From the NCBI RefSeq assembly GCF_002112505.1, contig NZ_NEHW01000003.1:1-64000 (forward strand): DNA of 64,000 nucleotides, in the 5' to 3' direction. The notes below the pieces were generated by a model. The model was given only the letters and a program-made list of their open reading frames with translations, was not told where the DNA came from and did not search any database. Source of the DNA: Pseudomonas sp. R28(2017) (GTDB lineage: Bacteria; Pseudomonadota; Gammaproteobacteria; Pseudomonadales; Pseudomonadaceae). Both the position numbers and the translations under genes were made by a program. This document shows, in pieces, positions 55,454 through 64,000 of the stretch (within the stretch, counting starts at the first letter, position 1; every line of letters starts with the position of its first letter).

Positions 55454-56332
55454 ATGCCTTGGCTGCAAGTACGCCTGGCCATCAGCCCGGAACAAGCCGA
55501 AACCTACGAAGACGCCCTGCTCGAAGTCGGCGCCGTATCGGTCACGTTCATGGACGCTGAAGACCAGCCGATCTTCGAACCCGACCTCAACACCACCCCG
55601 CTGTGGTCGCATACTCACTTGCTGGCCCTGTTCGAAGCCGACGCCGAGCCTGAAGCGGTGTTCGCCCACCTGCAATTGCTGACCGGCGCCGAGTTGCCCG
55701 AGCACCAGGCCGAGGTGATCGAGGACCAGGACTGGGAACGCAGCTGGATGGACGGTTTCCAGCCGATGCGCTTCGGCCAGCGCCTGTGGATCGTGCCGAG
55801 CTGGCACGAGGCCCCGGATCAGGACGCGGTCAACCTGCTGCTCGACCCCGGTCTGGCCTTCGGCACCGGCACCCACCCGACCACCGCGCTGTGCCTGGAA
55901 TGGCTCGACGGCCAGCAGCTGCAAGGCACCCAGGTGCTGGACTTCGGCTGCGGCTCGGGCATCCTCGCCATCGCCGCCCTGCTGCTGGGCGCTCGCGAGG
56001 CCGTGGGTACCGACATCGACGTGCAGGCCATCGAAGCCTCGCGTGACAACGCCCAGCGCAACGGCATCGCCGACGACAAACTGGCGCTGTACCTGCCCGA
56101 GCGCATGCCGGCCATGCAGGCCGACGTGCTGGTCGCCAACATCCTGGCTGGCCCGCTGGTGTCGCTGGCGCCGCAGCTGTCCGGCCTGGTCCGCCCAGGT
56201 GGCCTGCTGGCCCTGTCGGGCATCCTCGCCGAACAGGGTGAGGAAGTGGCCGCGGCCTATGCTGCCGACTTCGACCTGGACCCGATCGTCGTGCGCGACG
56301 GCTGGGTGCGCATCAGTGGTCGGCGCCGCTAA
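55454..56332 (+). CDS. prmA: ribosomal protein L11 methyltransferase
   Basis: This 292-residue SAM-dependent enzyme trimethylates ribosomal protein L11. The N-terminal substrate domain ([16 protein letters not shown]) and the catalytic domain ([47 protein letters not shown]) are complete. The ATG at 55454 begins the typical MPWLQV. It is followed by the zinc-ribbon gene, dusB and fis, the usual Pseudomonas order. Confidence 0.96.
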   Translation: MPWLQVRLAISPEQAETYEDALLEVGAVSVTFMDAEDQPIFEPDLNTTPLWSHTHLLALFEADAEPEAVFAHLQLLTGAELPEHQAEVIEDQDWERSWMDGFQPMRFGQRLWIVPSWHEAPDQDAVNLLLDPGLAFGTGTHPTTALCLEWLDGQQLQGTQVLDFGCGSGILAIAALLLGAREAVGTDIDVQAIEASRDNAQRNGIADDKLALYLPERMPAMQADVLVANILAGPLVSLAPQLSGLVRPGGLLALSGILAEQGEEVAAAYAADFDLDPIVVRDGWVRISGRRR

Positions 56333-56374
56333 GCGGGCCTAGAATAGTTCTCTGCACAGCTCCCGGATCGCCGC

Positions 56375-57694
56375 ATGACCGACAGTTTCGTCACCCAGTG
56401 CCCGCATTGCCAGACCAGCTTTCGCGTCACTCATCACCAGCTGAGCGTGGCTCGCGGCGTCGTGCGCTGCGGCCACTGCCTGCAAGTGTTCAATGCGGCC
56501 AAGCAGTTGCTGGAGCAGAACCGTGCCGGGGCCAGCGCTGCCCCCGTGGCACCACCGCCAGCGGTGGTCGAGCCGGTCGCGGCGCCTGAACCGGTCGCCA
56601 GCGAGCCGCCACCGGTGGAAAAAGAGGACTGGGCCATCACCGCCCAGGCCCTGGATGAACTCGACCTGGACCAGGAGCTCGCCCGCCTCGAACGCCGTGG
56701 CGAGGCTGCCGAACCGCGTCTTGACGCCAAGGCCGGTGCCCTGCAGGCCCGTCGCGACGAGCCGGCTGCCGATGAGCATGCTGATGAACCGTTCGGTACC
56801 GCGACCGACGACCGCCATGAACCGCTCGCGGCTCATGAACCGGCGCCGGTACTGCTGGACGAGCAGCCATTGGAGCCGGAGCCGGGTGATCGTACCGAGC
56901 CGACCCTCGGCGGCAACCTGGACCTCGACCTCGACGACGAACCCCCTGCGCAACACGCTGCCGAGCCGGAGCCCCAGCAACGGTTCGACGAGCACGATGA
57001 CGATGTGATTCACGAAAAAGGCCTGAGCGCCCGTGATGACGACGACACTGACCTCCAGTTGTCGGCCCGCGACGACGACCCGCTCGAGCCGCTGCCTGGG
57101 GAACGCCTGGAGCCCGGCTTCGCCGCCAAGGCTGAGCGCCCGTCACGCAAGGAGCCGCTGGTCGACGTGGTCGACGACCCGCTGCAACTGGGCTGGGAAA
57201 AACCCCAAGCCAACTGGGGCAAGCGCCTGCTGTGGGGCTTCCTGTGCCTGCTGGCCGCTGGCTTGCTGGCATTCCAGTATGTGTGGTTCCACTTCGACGA
57301 AATGGCCCGCCAGGACCAGTACCGGCCGGTGTTCCTGCAGCTGTGCCCGATGCTCGGCTGCGAAGTGCCGACCCGCGTCGATATCGGCCGGATCAAGAGC
57401 AGCAACCTGGTGGTACGTAGCCACCCGGACTTCAAGGGCGCCCTGATCGTCGACGCGATCATCTACAACCGCGCCCCGTTCGCCCAGCCATTCCCGCTGC
57501 TGGAGCTGCGTTTTGCCGACCTCAATGGCCAACTGATCGCCAGCCGTCGGTTCAAGCCCAGCGAGTACCTGTCGGGCGAACTGGCCGGGCGCGGCGAAAT
57601 GCCCAGCCAGACGCCGATCCATATCGCCCTGGATATTCTCGACCCGGGCCCCAAGGCCGTGAACTACAGCCTCAGCTTCCGCTCGCCGGAATGA
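56375..57694 (+). CDS. zinc-ribbon membrane protein (DUF3426)
   Basis: This 439-residue protein has an MJ0042-type zinc finger at the N-terminus (CPHC at 9-12 and CGHC near 31-34). A long acidic, low-complexity region (about 45-265) with many Glu/Asp/Pro follows. One membrane helix (LLWGFLCLLAAGLLAFQYVW) and a C-terminal DUF3426 domain complete it. Found next to prmA and dusB/fis in many Pseudomonas; its function is unknown. The acidic region seems unusually long and is probably disordered. Confidence 0.85.
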   Translation: MTDSFVTQCPHCQTSFRVTHHQLSVARGVVRCGHCLQVFNAAKQLLEQNRAGASAAPVAPPPAVVEPVAAPEPVASEPPPVEKEDWAITAQALDELDLDQELARLERRGEAAEPRLDAKAGALQARRDEPAADEHADEPFGTATDDRHEPLAAHEPAPVLLDEQPLEPEPGDRTEPTLGGNLDLDLDDEPPAQHAAEPEPQQRFDEHDDDVIHEKGLSARDDDDTDLQLSARDDDPLEPLPGERLEPGFAAKAERPSRKEPLVDVVDDPLQLGWEKPQANWGKRLLWGFLCLLAAGLLAFQYVWFHFDEMARQDQYRPVFLQLCPMLGCEVPTRVDIGRIKSSNLVVRSHPDFKGALIVDAIIYNRAPFAQPFPLLELRFADLNGQLIASRRFKPSEYLSGELAGRGEMPSQTPIHIALDILDPGPKAVNYSLSFRSPE

Positions 57695-57790
57695 CGACCC
57701 AGGGCTGGCAGCCGGATTATCGGCGCCAGCCTGCTGTCGCAAACCCTCGGGCATAAGGCCGGAGCTGTTCAGAATTTATCCAAATCCTTC

Positions 57791-57819
57791 TTTATCCGGT
57801 CACCGAGAGCGGGTATCAT
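57791..57819 (+). promoter_or_regulatory. possible promoter of dusB-fis
   Basis: TTTATC (57791-57796), a 17-bp spacer and TATCAT (57814-57819) resemble a sigma-70 promoter. It is followed by a GC-containing discriminator and lies 52 bases before dusB. An AT-rich stretch (about 57774-57795) precedes it. Confidence 0.45.
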
Positions 57820-57870
57820 GCCAACCCTTTTTCGGACTCCCATGATTCGGCCCCACAACAGGGAACACCT

Positions 57871-58884
57871 ATGTCGGCGGTACGCATCGGCCCATACACA
57901 CTACGCAACAACCTGATCCTCGCGCCCATGGCCGGGGTCACGGACCAGCCTTTCCGTACACTTTGCAAGCGCCTGGGCGCCGGCATGGTGGTGTCGGAGA
58001 TGGTCAGCAGCGACATGAGCCTGTGGAACAGCCGCAAGTCCAGCCTGCGCCGCATCCATGAAGGTGATCCCGAGCCGCGCTCGGTGCAGATCGCCGGCGG
58101 TGATGCGCAGATGATGGCGGCGGCGGCGCGGGCCAACGTCGAGGCAGGCGCCCAGATCATCGATATCAACATGGGCTGCCCGGCAAAAAAAGTCTGCAAC
58201 AAAGCTGCAGGCTCTGCTTTATTGAGAGATGAAGCTCTGGTCGCCGAAATCCTCCACGCCGTGGTCGGCGCAGTGGACGTGCCGGTGACGCTGAAAATCC
58301 GCACCGGTTGGGACCGGGCGAACAAGAACGGCCTGACCGTGGCGAAGATCGCCGAACAGGCCGGCATTCAGGCGCTGGCGGTGCATGGCCGCACACGTGC
58401 CGACCTTTACACCGGCGAAGCCGAATACGACACCATCGCTGCCATCAAGCAGGCGGTGTCGATCCCGGTTTTCGCCAATGGCGATATCACTTCGCCAGAA
58501 AAGGCCCGGGCGGTGCTGGATGCCACCGGGGTCGACGGCTTGCTGATCGGCCGGGCTGCCCAGGGGCGGCCATGGATCTTTCGCGAGATCGAACATTTTT
58601 TGGGGACCGGCCAACATTTGCCGGCCCCGCAGTTGGACGAAGTGGAACGCATCCTGCTGGAGCACCTGGCCGCGCTGCACGCCTTCTATGGCGATGTGAT
58701 GGGCGTGCGTATCGCCCGCAAGCACGTGGGCTGGTACCTGGCAACACGACCCGGCGGCAAGGAGTTTCGCTCCCGGTTCAACGCTTTGGAAGACACACAA
58801 GCGCAGTGCGCCAACGTTCGCGCGTTTTTCAGCGAGCGTCGACAGAGCCTTGAGACAGAGGACGGACAAGGGGTGGCCGCATGA
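57871..58884 (+). CDS. dusB: tRNA-dihydrouridine synthase B
   Basis: This 337-residue FMN enzyme reduces uridines in the tRNA D-loop. It has the FMN-binding TIM-barrel motifs [15 protein letters not shown] at the N-terminus, [15 protein letters not shown] (with conserved cysteines), and [15 protein letters not shown]. Its stop codon overlaps the fis start codon, the classical dusB-fis arrangement, so it is cotranscribed with fis. Confidence 0.95.
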   Translation: MSAVRIGPYTLRNNLILAPMAGVTDQPFRTLCKRLGAGMVVSEMVSSDMSLWNSRKSSLRRIHEGDPEPRSVQIAGGDAQMMAAAARANVEAGAQIIDINMGCPAKKVCNKAAGSALLRDEALVAEILHAVVGAVDVPVTLKIRTGWDRANKNGLTVAKIAEQAGIQALAVHGRTRADLYTGEAEYDTIAAIKQAVSIPVFANGDITSPEKARAVLDATGVDGLLIGRAAQGRPWIFREIEHFLGTGQHLPAPQLDEVERILLEHLAALHAFYGDVMGVRIARKHVGWYLATRPGGKEFRSRFNALEDTQAQCANVRAFFSERRQSLETEDGQGVAA

Positions 58885-59201
58885 CGATGATGACCGAGAC
58901 ATTAGTGAGTGGAACAACGCCCGTGAGCGACAACGCCAACCTCAAACAGCACCTCAACACGCCGAGCGAAGAGGGCCAGACCCTTCGCGACAGCGTCGAG
59001 AAGGCGCTGCACAACTACTTCGCACACCTGGAAGGCGCGACCGTCACCGACGTGTACAACCTGGTGCTCTCCGAAGTCGAGGCGCCCCTGCTCGAAAGCG
59101 TGATGAACTACGTGAAGGGCAACCAGACCAAGGCCAGCGAGATGCTCGGGCTCAACCGTGGCACCCTGCGCAAGAAGCTCAAGCAGTACGACTTGTTGTA
59201 A
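58881..59201 (+). CDS. fis: DNA-binding protein Fis
   Basis: This 106-residue nucleoid protein has an N-terminal dimer region and a C-terminal HTH ([20 protein letters not shown]). It starts with an ATG overlapping the dusB stop codon. It bends DNA and activates rRNA promoters, which is relevant to the promoters at the left end of the window. A terminator follows. Confidence 0.96.
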   Translation: MTMMTETLVSGTTPVSDNANLKQHLNTPSEEGQTLRDSVEKALHNYFAHLEGATVTDVYNLVLSEVEAPLLESVMNYVKGNQTKASEMLGLNRGTLRKKLKQYDLL

Positions 59202-59218
59202 GCCAGAATCCCAATCAG

Positions 59219-59251
59219 AAAAGGCGGCCTCTGCGAAGAGACGCCTTTTTT
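59219..59251 (+). terminator. terminator after dusB-fis
   Basis: AAAAGGCG (59219-59226) and CGCCTTTT (from 59242) form the stem around a 15-base loop, followed by further T residues. It lies 18 bases after the fis stop codon and 31 before purH. Confidence 0.8.
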
Positions 59252-59281
59252 GCTGACTCCACCGCGTTATTGGAACCCGAA

Positions 59282-60889
59282 ATGACCGACCAGACTACCC
59301 GCCTGCCAGTCCGCCGCGCCCTGATCAGCGTCTCCGACAAGACCGGTATCCTCGAATTCGCCCGTGAGCTGCAGCAGCTCGGTGTCGAGATCCTGTCCAC
59401 CGGCGGCACCTACAAGCTGCTCAAGGACAACGGTGTGAACGCGGTGGAAGTGGCCGACTACACTGGCTTCGCCGAAATGATGGATGGCCGGGTCAAGACC
59501 CTGCACCCGAAGATCCACGGTGGCATCCTCGGCCGCCGCGGCACCGACGACGCCATCATGAACGAGCACGGCATCAAGCCGATCGACCTGGTTGCAGTCA
59601 ATCTGTACCCGTTCGAAGCCACCATTTCCAAGCCAGGCTGTGACCTGCCGACCGCCATCGAGAACATCGACATCGGCGGCCCGACCATGGTCCGTTCGGC
59701 TGCCAAGAACCACAAGGACGTCGCCATCGTGGTCAACGCCAGCGACTACGCCGGCGTGCTGGAAGGCCTGAAGGCCGGTGGCCTGACCTACGCCCAGCGC
59801 TTCGACCTGATGCTCAAGGCGTTCGAGCACACTGCCGCCTACGACGGCATGATCGCCAACTACATGGGCACCATCGACCAGGCCAAAGAGACCCTGACCA
59901 CCGAAGCACGCAGCGAATTCCCGCGTACCTTCAACAGCCAGTTCGTCAAGGCCCAGGAAATGCGCTACGGCGAGAACCCGCACCAGAGCGCGGCGTTCTA
60001 CGTTGAAGCGAAGAAAGGCGAGGCCAGCATCTCCACCGCCGTCCAGCTGCAAGGCAAGGAGCTGTCGTTCAACAACGTGGCCGACACCGACGCCGCGCTG
60101 GAGTGCGTGAAGAGCTTCGTCAAGCCGGCCTGCGTCATCGTCAAGCACGCCAACCCGTGCGGAGTGGCCGTTGTGCCTGAAGACGAAGGCGGCATCCGCA
60201 AGGCCTACGACCTGGCCTACGCCACCGACACCGAGTCGGCGTTCGGCGGCATCATCGCCTTCAACCGCGAACTGGACGGCGAAACCGCCCAGGCCATCGT
60301 CGACCGTCAGTTCGTCGAAGTGATCATCGCGCCGAAAATCTCCCAGGCTGCCCGCGACGTGGTGGCGGCCAAGCAGAACGTGCGTCTGCTGGAATGCGGC
60401 GAGTGGCCAGCCGAGCGCGCTGCCGGTTGGGACTTCAAGCGCGTCAACGGTGGCCTGCTGGTGCAGAGCCGCGATATCGGCATGATCACCGCCGATGACC
60501 TGAAGATCGTCACCAAGCGTGCCCCGACCGAGCAAGAGATCCACGACCTGGTGTTTGCCTGGAAAGTCGCCAAGTTCGTCAAGTCCAACGCCATCGTCTA
60601 CGCCAAGCAGCGCCAGACCATCGGCGTCGGCGCCGGCCAGATGAGCCGCGTCAACTCCGCCCGCATCGCCGCCATCAAGGCCGAGCATGCCGGCCTGCAG
60701 GTACAGGGTGCGGTCATGGCCTCGGACGCGTTCTTCCCGTTCCGTGACGGCATCGACAATGCGGCTAAAGTGGGTATCAGCGCCGTGATCCAGCCGGGTG
60801 GCTCGATGCGTGATGCCGAGGTGATTGCTGCCGCTGATGAAGCCGGCATCGCCATGGTATTCACCGGCATGCGCCACTTCCGCCACTAA
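59282..60889 (+). CDS. purH: AICAR transformylase / IMP cyclohydrolase
   Basis: This 535-residue bifunctional enzyme performs the last two steps of IMP synthesis. The N-terminal IMP cyclohydrolase domain ([34 protein letters not shown]) and the C-terminal transformylase domain ([22 protein letters not shown]) are complete. The ATG at 59282 lies just after the fis terminator. The gene is followed by a REP doublet and purD. Confidence 0.97.
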   Translation: MTDQTTRLPVRRALISVSDKTGILEFARELQQLGVEILSTGGTYKLLKDNGVNAVEVADYTGFAEMMDGRVKTLHPKIHGGILGRRGTDDAIMNEHGIKPIDLVAVNLYPFEATISKPGCDLPTAIENIDIGGPTMVRSAAKNHKDVAIVVNASDYAGVLEGLKAGGLTYAQRFDLMLKAFEHTAAYDGMIANYMGTIDQAKETLTTEARSEFPRTFNSQFVKAQEMRYGENPHQSAAFYVEAKKGEASISTAVQLQGKELSFNNVADTDAALECVKSFVKPACVIVKHANPCGVAVVPEDEGGIRKAYDLAYATDTESAFGGIIAFNRELDGETAQAIVDRQFVEVIIAPKISQAARDVVAAKQNVRLLECGEWPAERAAGWDFKRVNGGLLVQSRDIGMITADDLKIVTKRAPTEQEIHDLVFAWKVAKFVKSNAIVYAKQRQTIGVGAGQMSRVNSARIAAIKAEHAGLQVQGAVMASDAFFPFRDGIDNAAKVGISAVIQPGGSMRDAEVIAAADEAGIAMVFTGMRHFRH

Positions 60890-60918
60890 TTACGCGGATC
60901 CCGGGCAAACGGCGATCC

Positions 60919-60990
60919 TGTGGGAGCGGGCTTGCCCGCGAATACGATGGTGCATGCACCGCCGCATTCGCTGGCAAGCCCGCTCCCACA
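60919..60990. repeat. REP doublet between purH and purD
   Basis: TGTGGGAGCGGGCTTGCCCG plus CGAAT (60919-60943) faces ATTCGCTGGCAAGCCCGCTC plus CCACA (60966-60990) with one mismatch. It lies between two genes that normally share an operon, so it may affect the stability of the purH or purD part of the transcript. Confidence 0.88.
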
Positions 60991-61034
60991 AGGTTCGGCG
61001 CGAGCCCCTGGATCACCTGAATCGAGGTTTTGAC

Positions 61035-62330
61035 ATGAAAGTTTTGATCATCGGCAGCGGCGGCCGTGAGCACGCCCTGGCCTGGAAAGTCGCCCAGGAC
61101 CCACGCGTCGAGAAAGTCTTCGTCGCACCCGGCAACGCCGGCACCGCCATTGAAGCCAAGTGCGAGAACGTCGCCATCGACGTCTGCGCCCTGGAGCAGC
61201 TGGCCGACTTCGCCGAGAAGAACGTCGACCTGACCATCGTCGGCCCGGAAGCGCCGCTGGTGATCGGCGTGGTCGACCTGTTCCGCAGCCGCGGCCTGGA
61301 CTGCTTCGGCCCGACCAAGGGCGCGGCCCAGCTGGAAGGTTCCAAGGCGTTCACCAAGGACTTCCTGGCGCGCCACAAGATCCCGACCGCCGACTACCAG
61401 AACTTCACCGAGATCGAGCCTGCTCTGGCCTACCTGCAGGAAAAAGGCGCACCGATCGTGATCAAGGCCGACGGCCTGGCGGCGGGCAAGGGCGTGATCG
61501 TCGCCATGACCCTGGAAGAAGCCGAAGCCGCCGTGCGTGACATGCTGGCCGGCAACGCCTTCGGCGAGGCTGGTTCGCGTGTGGTCATCGAAGAGTTCCT
61601 CGACGGCGAGGAAGCCAGCTTCATCGTCATGGTCGACGGCCACAACGTGCTGCCAATGGCCACCAGCCAGGACCACAAGCGCGTCGGCGACCAGGACACC
61701 GGCCCGAACACCGGCGGCATGGGCGCCTACTCCCCTGCCCCGGTGGTTACCCCGGACGTTCACCAGCGTGTGATGGACCAGGTGATCTGGCCGACCGTGC
61801 GTGGCATGGCCGAGGAAGGCAACGTCTACACCGGCTTCCTGTATGCCGGCCTGATGATCGACAAGGCGGGCAACCCCAAGGTCATCGAGTTCAACTGCCG
61901 CTTCGGCGACCCTGAAACCCAGCCGGTCATGCTGCGCCTGGAGTCGAGCCTGGTGCTGCTGGTCGAAGCCGCCTTCGCCAAGGCCCTGGACAAGGTCGAA
62001 GCACAGTGGGACCCGCGCCCGAGCCTGGGCGTGGTGCTGGCTGCCGGCGGTTACCCGGGCGACTACGCCAAGGGCGACGTGATCAACGGCCTGGAGGCTG
62101 CGGCCAAGATCGAAGGCAAGGTGTTCCATGCCGGTACTTCGCTGAAAGACGGCCAGGTCGTCACCAACGGCGGCCGCGTGCTCTGCGCCACCGCCATGGG
62201 TGCCAGCGTTGCCGATGCCCAGCAACAAGCCTACCGCCTGGCCAAGGAAGTGAACTGGAACGGCAGCTTCTACCGTACCGACATCGGCTACCGGGCCATC
62301 GCCCGCGAGCGCGGTGAGCACCAGCAGTAA
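61035..62330 (+). CDS. purD: phosphoribosylamine--glycine ligase
   Basis: This 431-residue ATP-grasp enzyme joins glycine to phosphoribosylamine in purine synthesis. MKVLIIGSGGREHALAWK at the N-terminus, APIVIKADGLAAGKGVIVA and the late EFNCRFGDPETQ motif are complete. The start ATG at 61035 fits the family exactly. It follows purH at 145 bases and precedes retS. Confidence 0.97.
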   Translation: MKVLIIGSGGREHALAWKVAQDPRVEKVFVAPGNAGTAIEAKCENVAIDVCALEQLADFAEKNVDLTIVGPEAPLVIGVVDLFRSRGLDCFGPTKGAAQLEGSKAFTKDFLARHKIPTADYQNFTEIEPALAYLQEKGAPIVIKADGLAAGKGVIVAMTLEEAEAAVRDMLAGNAFGEAGSRVVIEEFLDGEEASFIVMVDGHNVLPMATSQDHKRVGDQDTGPNTGGMGAYSPAPVVTPDVHQRVMDQVIWPTVRGMAEEGNVYTGFLYAGLMIDKAGNPKVIEFNCRFGDPETQPVMLRLESSLVLLVEAAFAKALDKVEAQWDPRPSLGVVLAAGGYPGDYAKGDVINGLEAAAKIEGKVFHAGTSLKDGQVVTNGGRVLCATAMGASVADAQQQAYRLAKEVNWNGSFYRTDIGYRAIARERGEHQQ

Positions 62331-62474
62331 GTTGTACCGGGTTGCCGCAGCACGCCAAGGCACTTCGCGTCTGCGGTACCCGGCTGGTCGACAGGGCCCC
62401 CAGGGGCCTTGCCTTCGACTTGGCGCGCCGCGCATAGTTAGTATCTGGCACATCGGCTAGGAAGGGATCTCGTA
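62331..62474 (+). other. purD-retS gap with hairpin
   Basis: CCGGGTTGCCGCA (from 62338) and TGCGGTACCCGG (ending at 62384) form an imperfect stem. No T tract follows, so termination is uncertain. The rest must contain the retS promoter, which I cannot assign. Confidence 0.35.
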
Positions 62475-64000
62475 GTGCGTCGGCTTCGGATTGCCACAGC
62501 TCTGATCGTCAGCTTGCTGACTCTGCTCTGCCTGTTGCCGGCTTCGGCCGAACAGGGCGGAGGCTGGTCCGTTCTGCTCGATGAACAGGCCAACCTGCAG
62601 TTGAGCGACGTGCGTTCCGATCGCTACCGCAGCCAATTCAGCCCGATCACCCTTGGCCAGCTCGATGCAGCACCGCCCGAACAGGCCCTGTGGTTGCACT
62701 ATCGCCTGGAGCCGGGTGACCAGGAGCAGCTGCTGCGCATCTTCGCCCCTGACCTGTCCCGTCTCGACCTCTATGCCCTGGATGGCGACAGGCTGCTGCG
62801 CCAACTGCACCATGGACGCCAGGCCGGCAACGCCAGCCCCACGCTGCGCGGCAGCGACCATGTATTATCCTTGCCCAACAGCCAGCACGCGCTGGACATC
62901 TATCTGCGCCTGGTCTCGGAGCACCAACTGCGCCCGGCGATCAGCCTGGAGCCTGCAGCGCTAGCGGCCTCCGACCATAGCCAGCCGCTGCTGTTCGGCA
63001 TGCTGTTCGGCGGCCTGGTGATGCTCATCCTGCACAACCTGATCCGCTTCCTCTATACCCGCTCCAGCACCACCCTGTATCTGGCCCTTTACCACGGGCT
63101 GATGATGCTCAGCGGCCTGATCCTGCTCAACCTCAGCGGCCCGTGGTGGCACCTGTGGCACAGCGCGCAAACTCCGGCCGCCTACCTGACCCTGGTACTG
63201 GCCGGGCTGTCGGGGCTGTATTTCACCCAGCATTTCTTCTCGCCCTGCAATTCGCCGCGGCTAAACCGCCTGCTGCACGGCGAAATGCTGGTCGCCGCGG
63301 TCAGCGGGCTGATCCTGCTGTTCGTCGATACCTTGCCGCTGAACCTGATGACCTATGCCCTGCTGGCAGTCGGCAGCGTGACCATGCTGCTGGTCAGCAG
63401 CTACCACTGGTACAAGGGCTATGCACCAGCACGGCTGTTCAGCATCGCCATGCTGGTGTTCAACCTTGGCGGCCTGGTGTTGCTGCCCGCCCTGCTCGGC
63501 CTGACCCGCACTTCGACGCCTTGGCTGCTGTGCATCCTCCTGGGCATGACGGTCGCCAGCGGCTTGCTGCTCAACCTGGCCGTCAGCGAGCGCCTGCGGC
63601 GCATCAGCGAGGAACGCTTCAGCGCCAGCCGTGCACTGGCTGCCAGCGATGCCGAGATCAACGCCAAGGCAGAGTTCCTGGCCAAGATCAGCCACGAAAT
63701 CCGCACCCCCATGAACGGGGTGCTGGGCATGACCGAGTTGCTGCTTGGCACGCCGCTGTCGGTCAAGCAGCGCGACTATGTGCAGACCATCCACAGCGCC
63801 GGCAACGAGCTGCTGACACTGATCAACGAGATTCTCGACATTTCCAAGCTGGAGTCGCGACAGATCGAACTGGATGACGTGCAGTTCGACCTCAACGCCC
63901 TGATCGAAGACTGCCTGAACATTTTCCGCGCCAAGGCCGAGCAGCAGAACATCGAGCTGATCAGCTTCACCCAGCCGCAGGTGCCGCGGGTCATCAGCGG
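62475..64000 (+). CDS. retS: hybrid sensor histidine kinase, RetS-like (partial)
   Basis: The gene runs off the right end; 508 residues are visible. There is a signal peptide (about 1-26), a periplasmic 7TMR-DISMED2 domain (about 30-160) and seven hydrophobic segments (about 168-370). A histidine-kinase dimerisation domain has its phospho-accepting His407 in FLAKISHEIRTPMNG. Receiver domains would follow outside the window. The start is a GTG at 62475 after AGGAAGGGA. Position after purD equals retS in P. aeruginosa (PA4856), the regulator that blocks GacS and so controls the small RNAs of the Gac/Rsm system. Confidence 0.85.
   Translation, partial: MRRLRIATALIVSLLTLLCLLPASAEQGGGWSVLLDEQANLQLSDVRSDRYRSQFSPITLGQLDAAPPEQALWLHYRLEPGDQEQLLRIFAPDLSRLDLYALDGDRLLRQLHHGRQAGNASPTLRGSDHVLSLPNSQHALDIYLRLVSEHQLRPAISLEPAALAASDHSQPLLFGMLFGGLVMLILHNLIRFLYTRSSTTLYLALYHGLMMLSGLILLNLSGPWWHLWHSAQTPAAYLTLVLAGLSGLYFTQHFFSPCNSPRLNRLLHGEMLVAAVSGLILLFVDTLPLNLMTYALLAVGSVTMLLVSSYHWYKGYAPARLFSIAMLVFNLGGLVLLPALLGLTRTSTPWLLCILLGMTVASGLLLNLAVSERLRRISEERFSASRALAASDAEINAKAEFLAKISHEIRTPMNGVLGMTELLLGTPLSVKQRDYVQTIHSAGNELLTLINEILDISKLESRQIELDDVQFDLNALIEDCLNIFRAKAEQQNIELISFTQPQVPRVIS

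Noticed and set aside
57703..57731. Terminator after the zinc-ribbon gene
   Set aside because: GGCTGGC and GCCAGCC can pair, but no T tract follows and the stem is short, so I did not annotate it.

Overview
The window reads as chromosomal DNA of a Pseudomonas from the P. putida group. It is GC-rich, about 60 genes fill nearly all of it, and the intergenic gaps carry the REP doublets (core GCGGGCAAGCCCGCTCCCAC) typical of these species. The gene blocks match Pseudomonas loci known from P. putida and P. aeruginosa (cueAR; gcbA-ctpL-dsbD-aroQ-accBC; prmA-dusB-fis-purHD-retS). No tRNA, insertion sequence, prophage or CRISPR array was seen. Gene identities come from reading protein motifs, not from a database search.

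Layout. 1-443: leader and three tandem promoters of a leftward rRNA operon, then a terminator. 444-5146: beta-alanine/malonate-semialdehyde module (mmsA, transaminase, LysR and TetR regulators). 5156-10349: housekeeping and accessory singles (YigZ, SDR, adenine/adenosine deaminase, ArsR-type regulator, small ORF, Bcr/CflA exporter) with a cluster of DnaA-box sequences. 10433-14021: copper block (copZ, cueA, cueR) with two CueR-type operators. 14224-17020: chemoreceptor behind a FliA-type promoter, and an AraC regulator. 17115-20717: divergent thiolase / high-molecular-weight FabG / MaoC cluster. 20783-24612: MazG, CmoM, two DUF4136 lipoproteins, an orphan prepilin peptidase and a PprB-like regulator. 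24746-34272: TpsB transporter, PBP1C and its alpha-2-macroglobulin partner. 34524-40270: MATE transporter, speA, YciH, Nudix, DUF2333.

40518-48539: diguanylate cyclase GcbA, chemoreceptor CtpL, DsbD, AroQ, AccB and AccC, in the same order as in P. aeruginosa. There the next block is prmA onward. Here the acetoin-catabolism cluster acoR/acoXABC (48889-55235) lies between accC and prmA, flanked by a 243-bp nested inverted repeat on one side and a REP doublet on the other. 55454-64000: prmA, a zinc-ribbon protein, dusB-fis, purH, purD and the start of retS, which runs off the window.

How the genes work together. BauA and MmsA turn beta-alanine into acetyl-CoA; CopZ, CueA and CueR buffer and export copper; AcoR with sigma-54 drives acetoin cleavage by AcoABC to acetyl-CoA and acetaldehyde; AccB and AccC feed fatty-acid synthesis; PurH and PurD serve purine synthesis; GcbA and RetS belong to the motile/sessile switch. 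The most interesting unexplained signals are the nested inverted repeat, the DnaA-box cluster at 5100-5964, the paired AcoR-type palindromes, and several orphaned parts of larger systems (prepilin peptidase and PprB without a Tad locus, TpsB without a TpsA).
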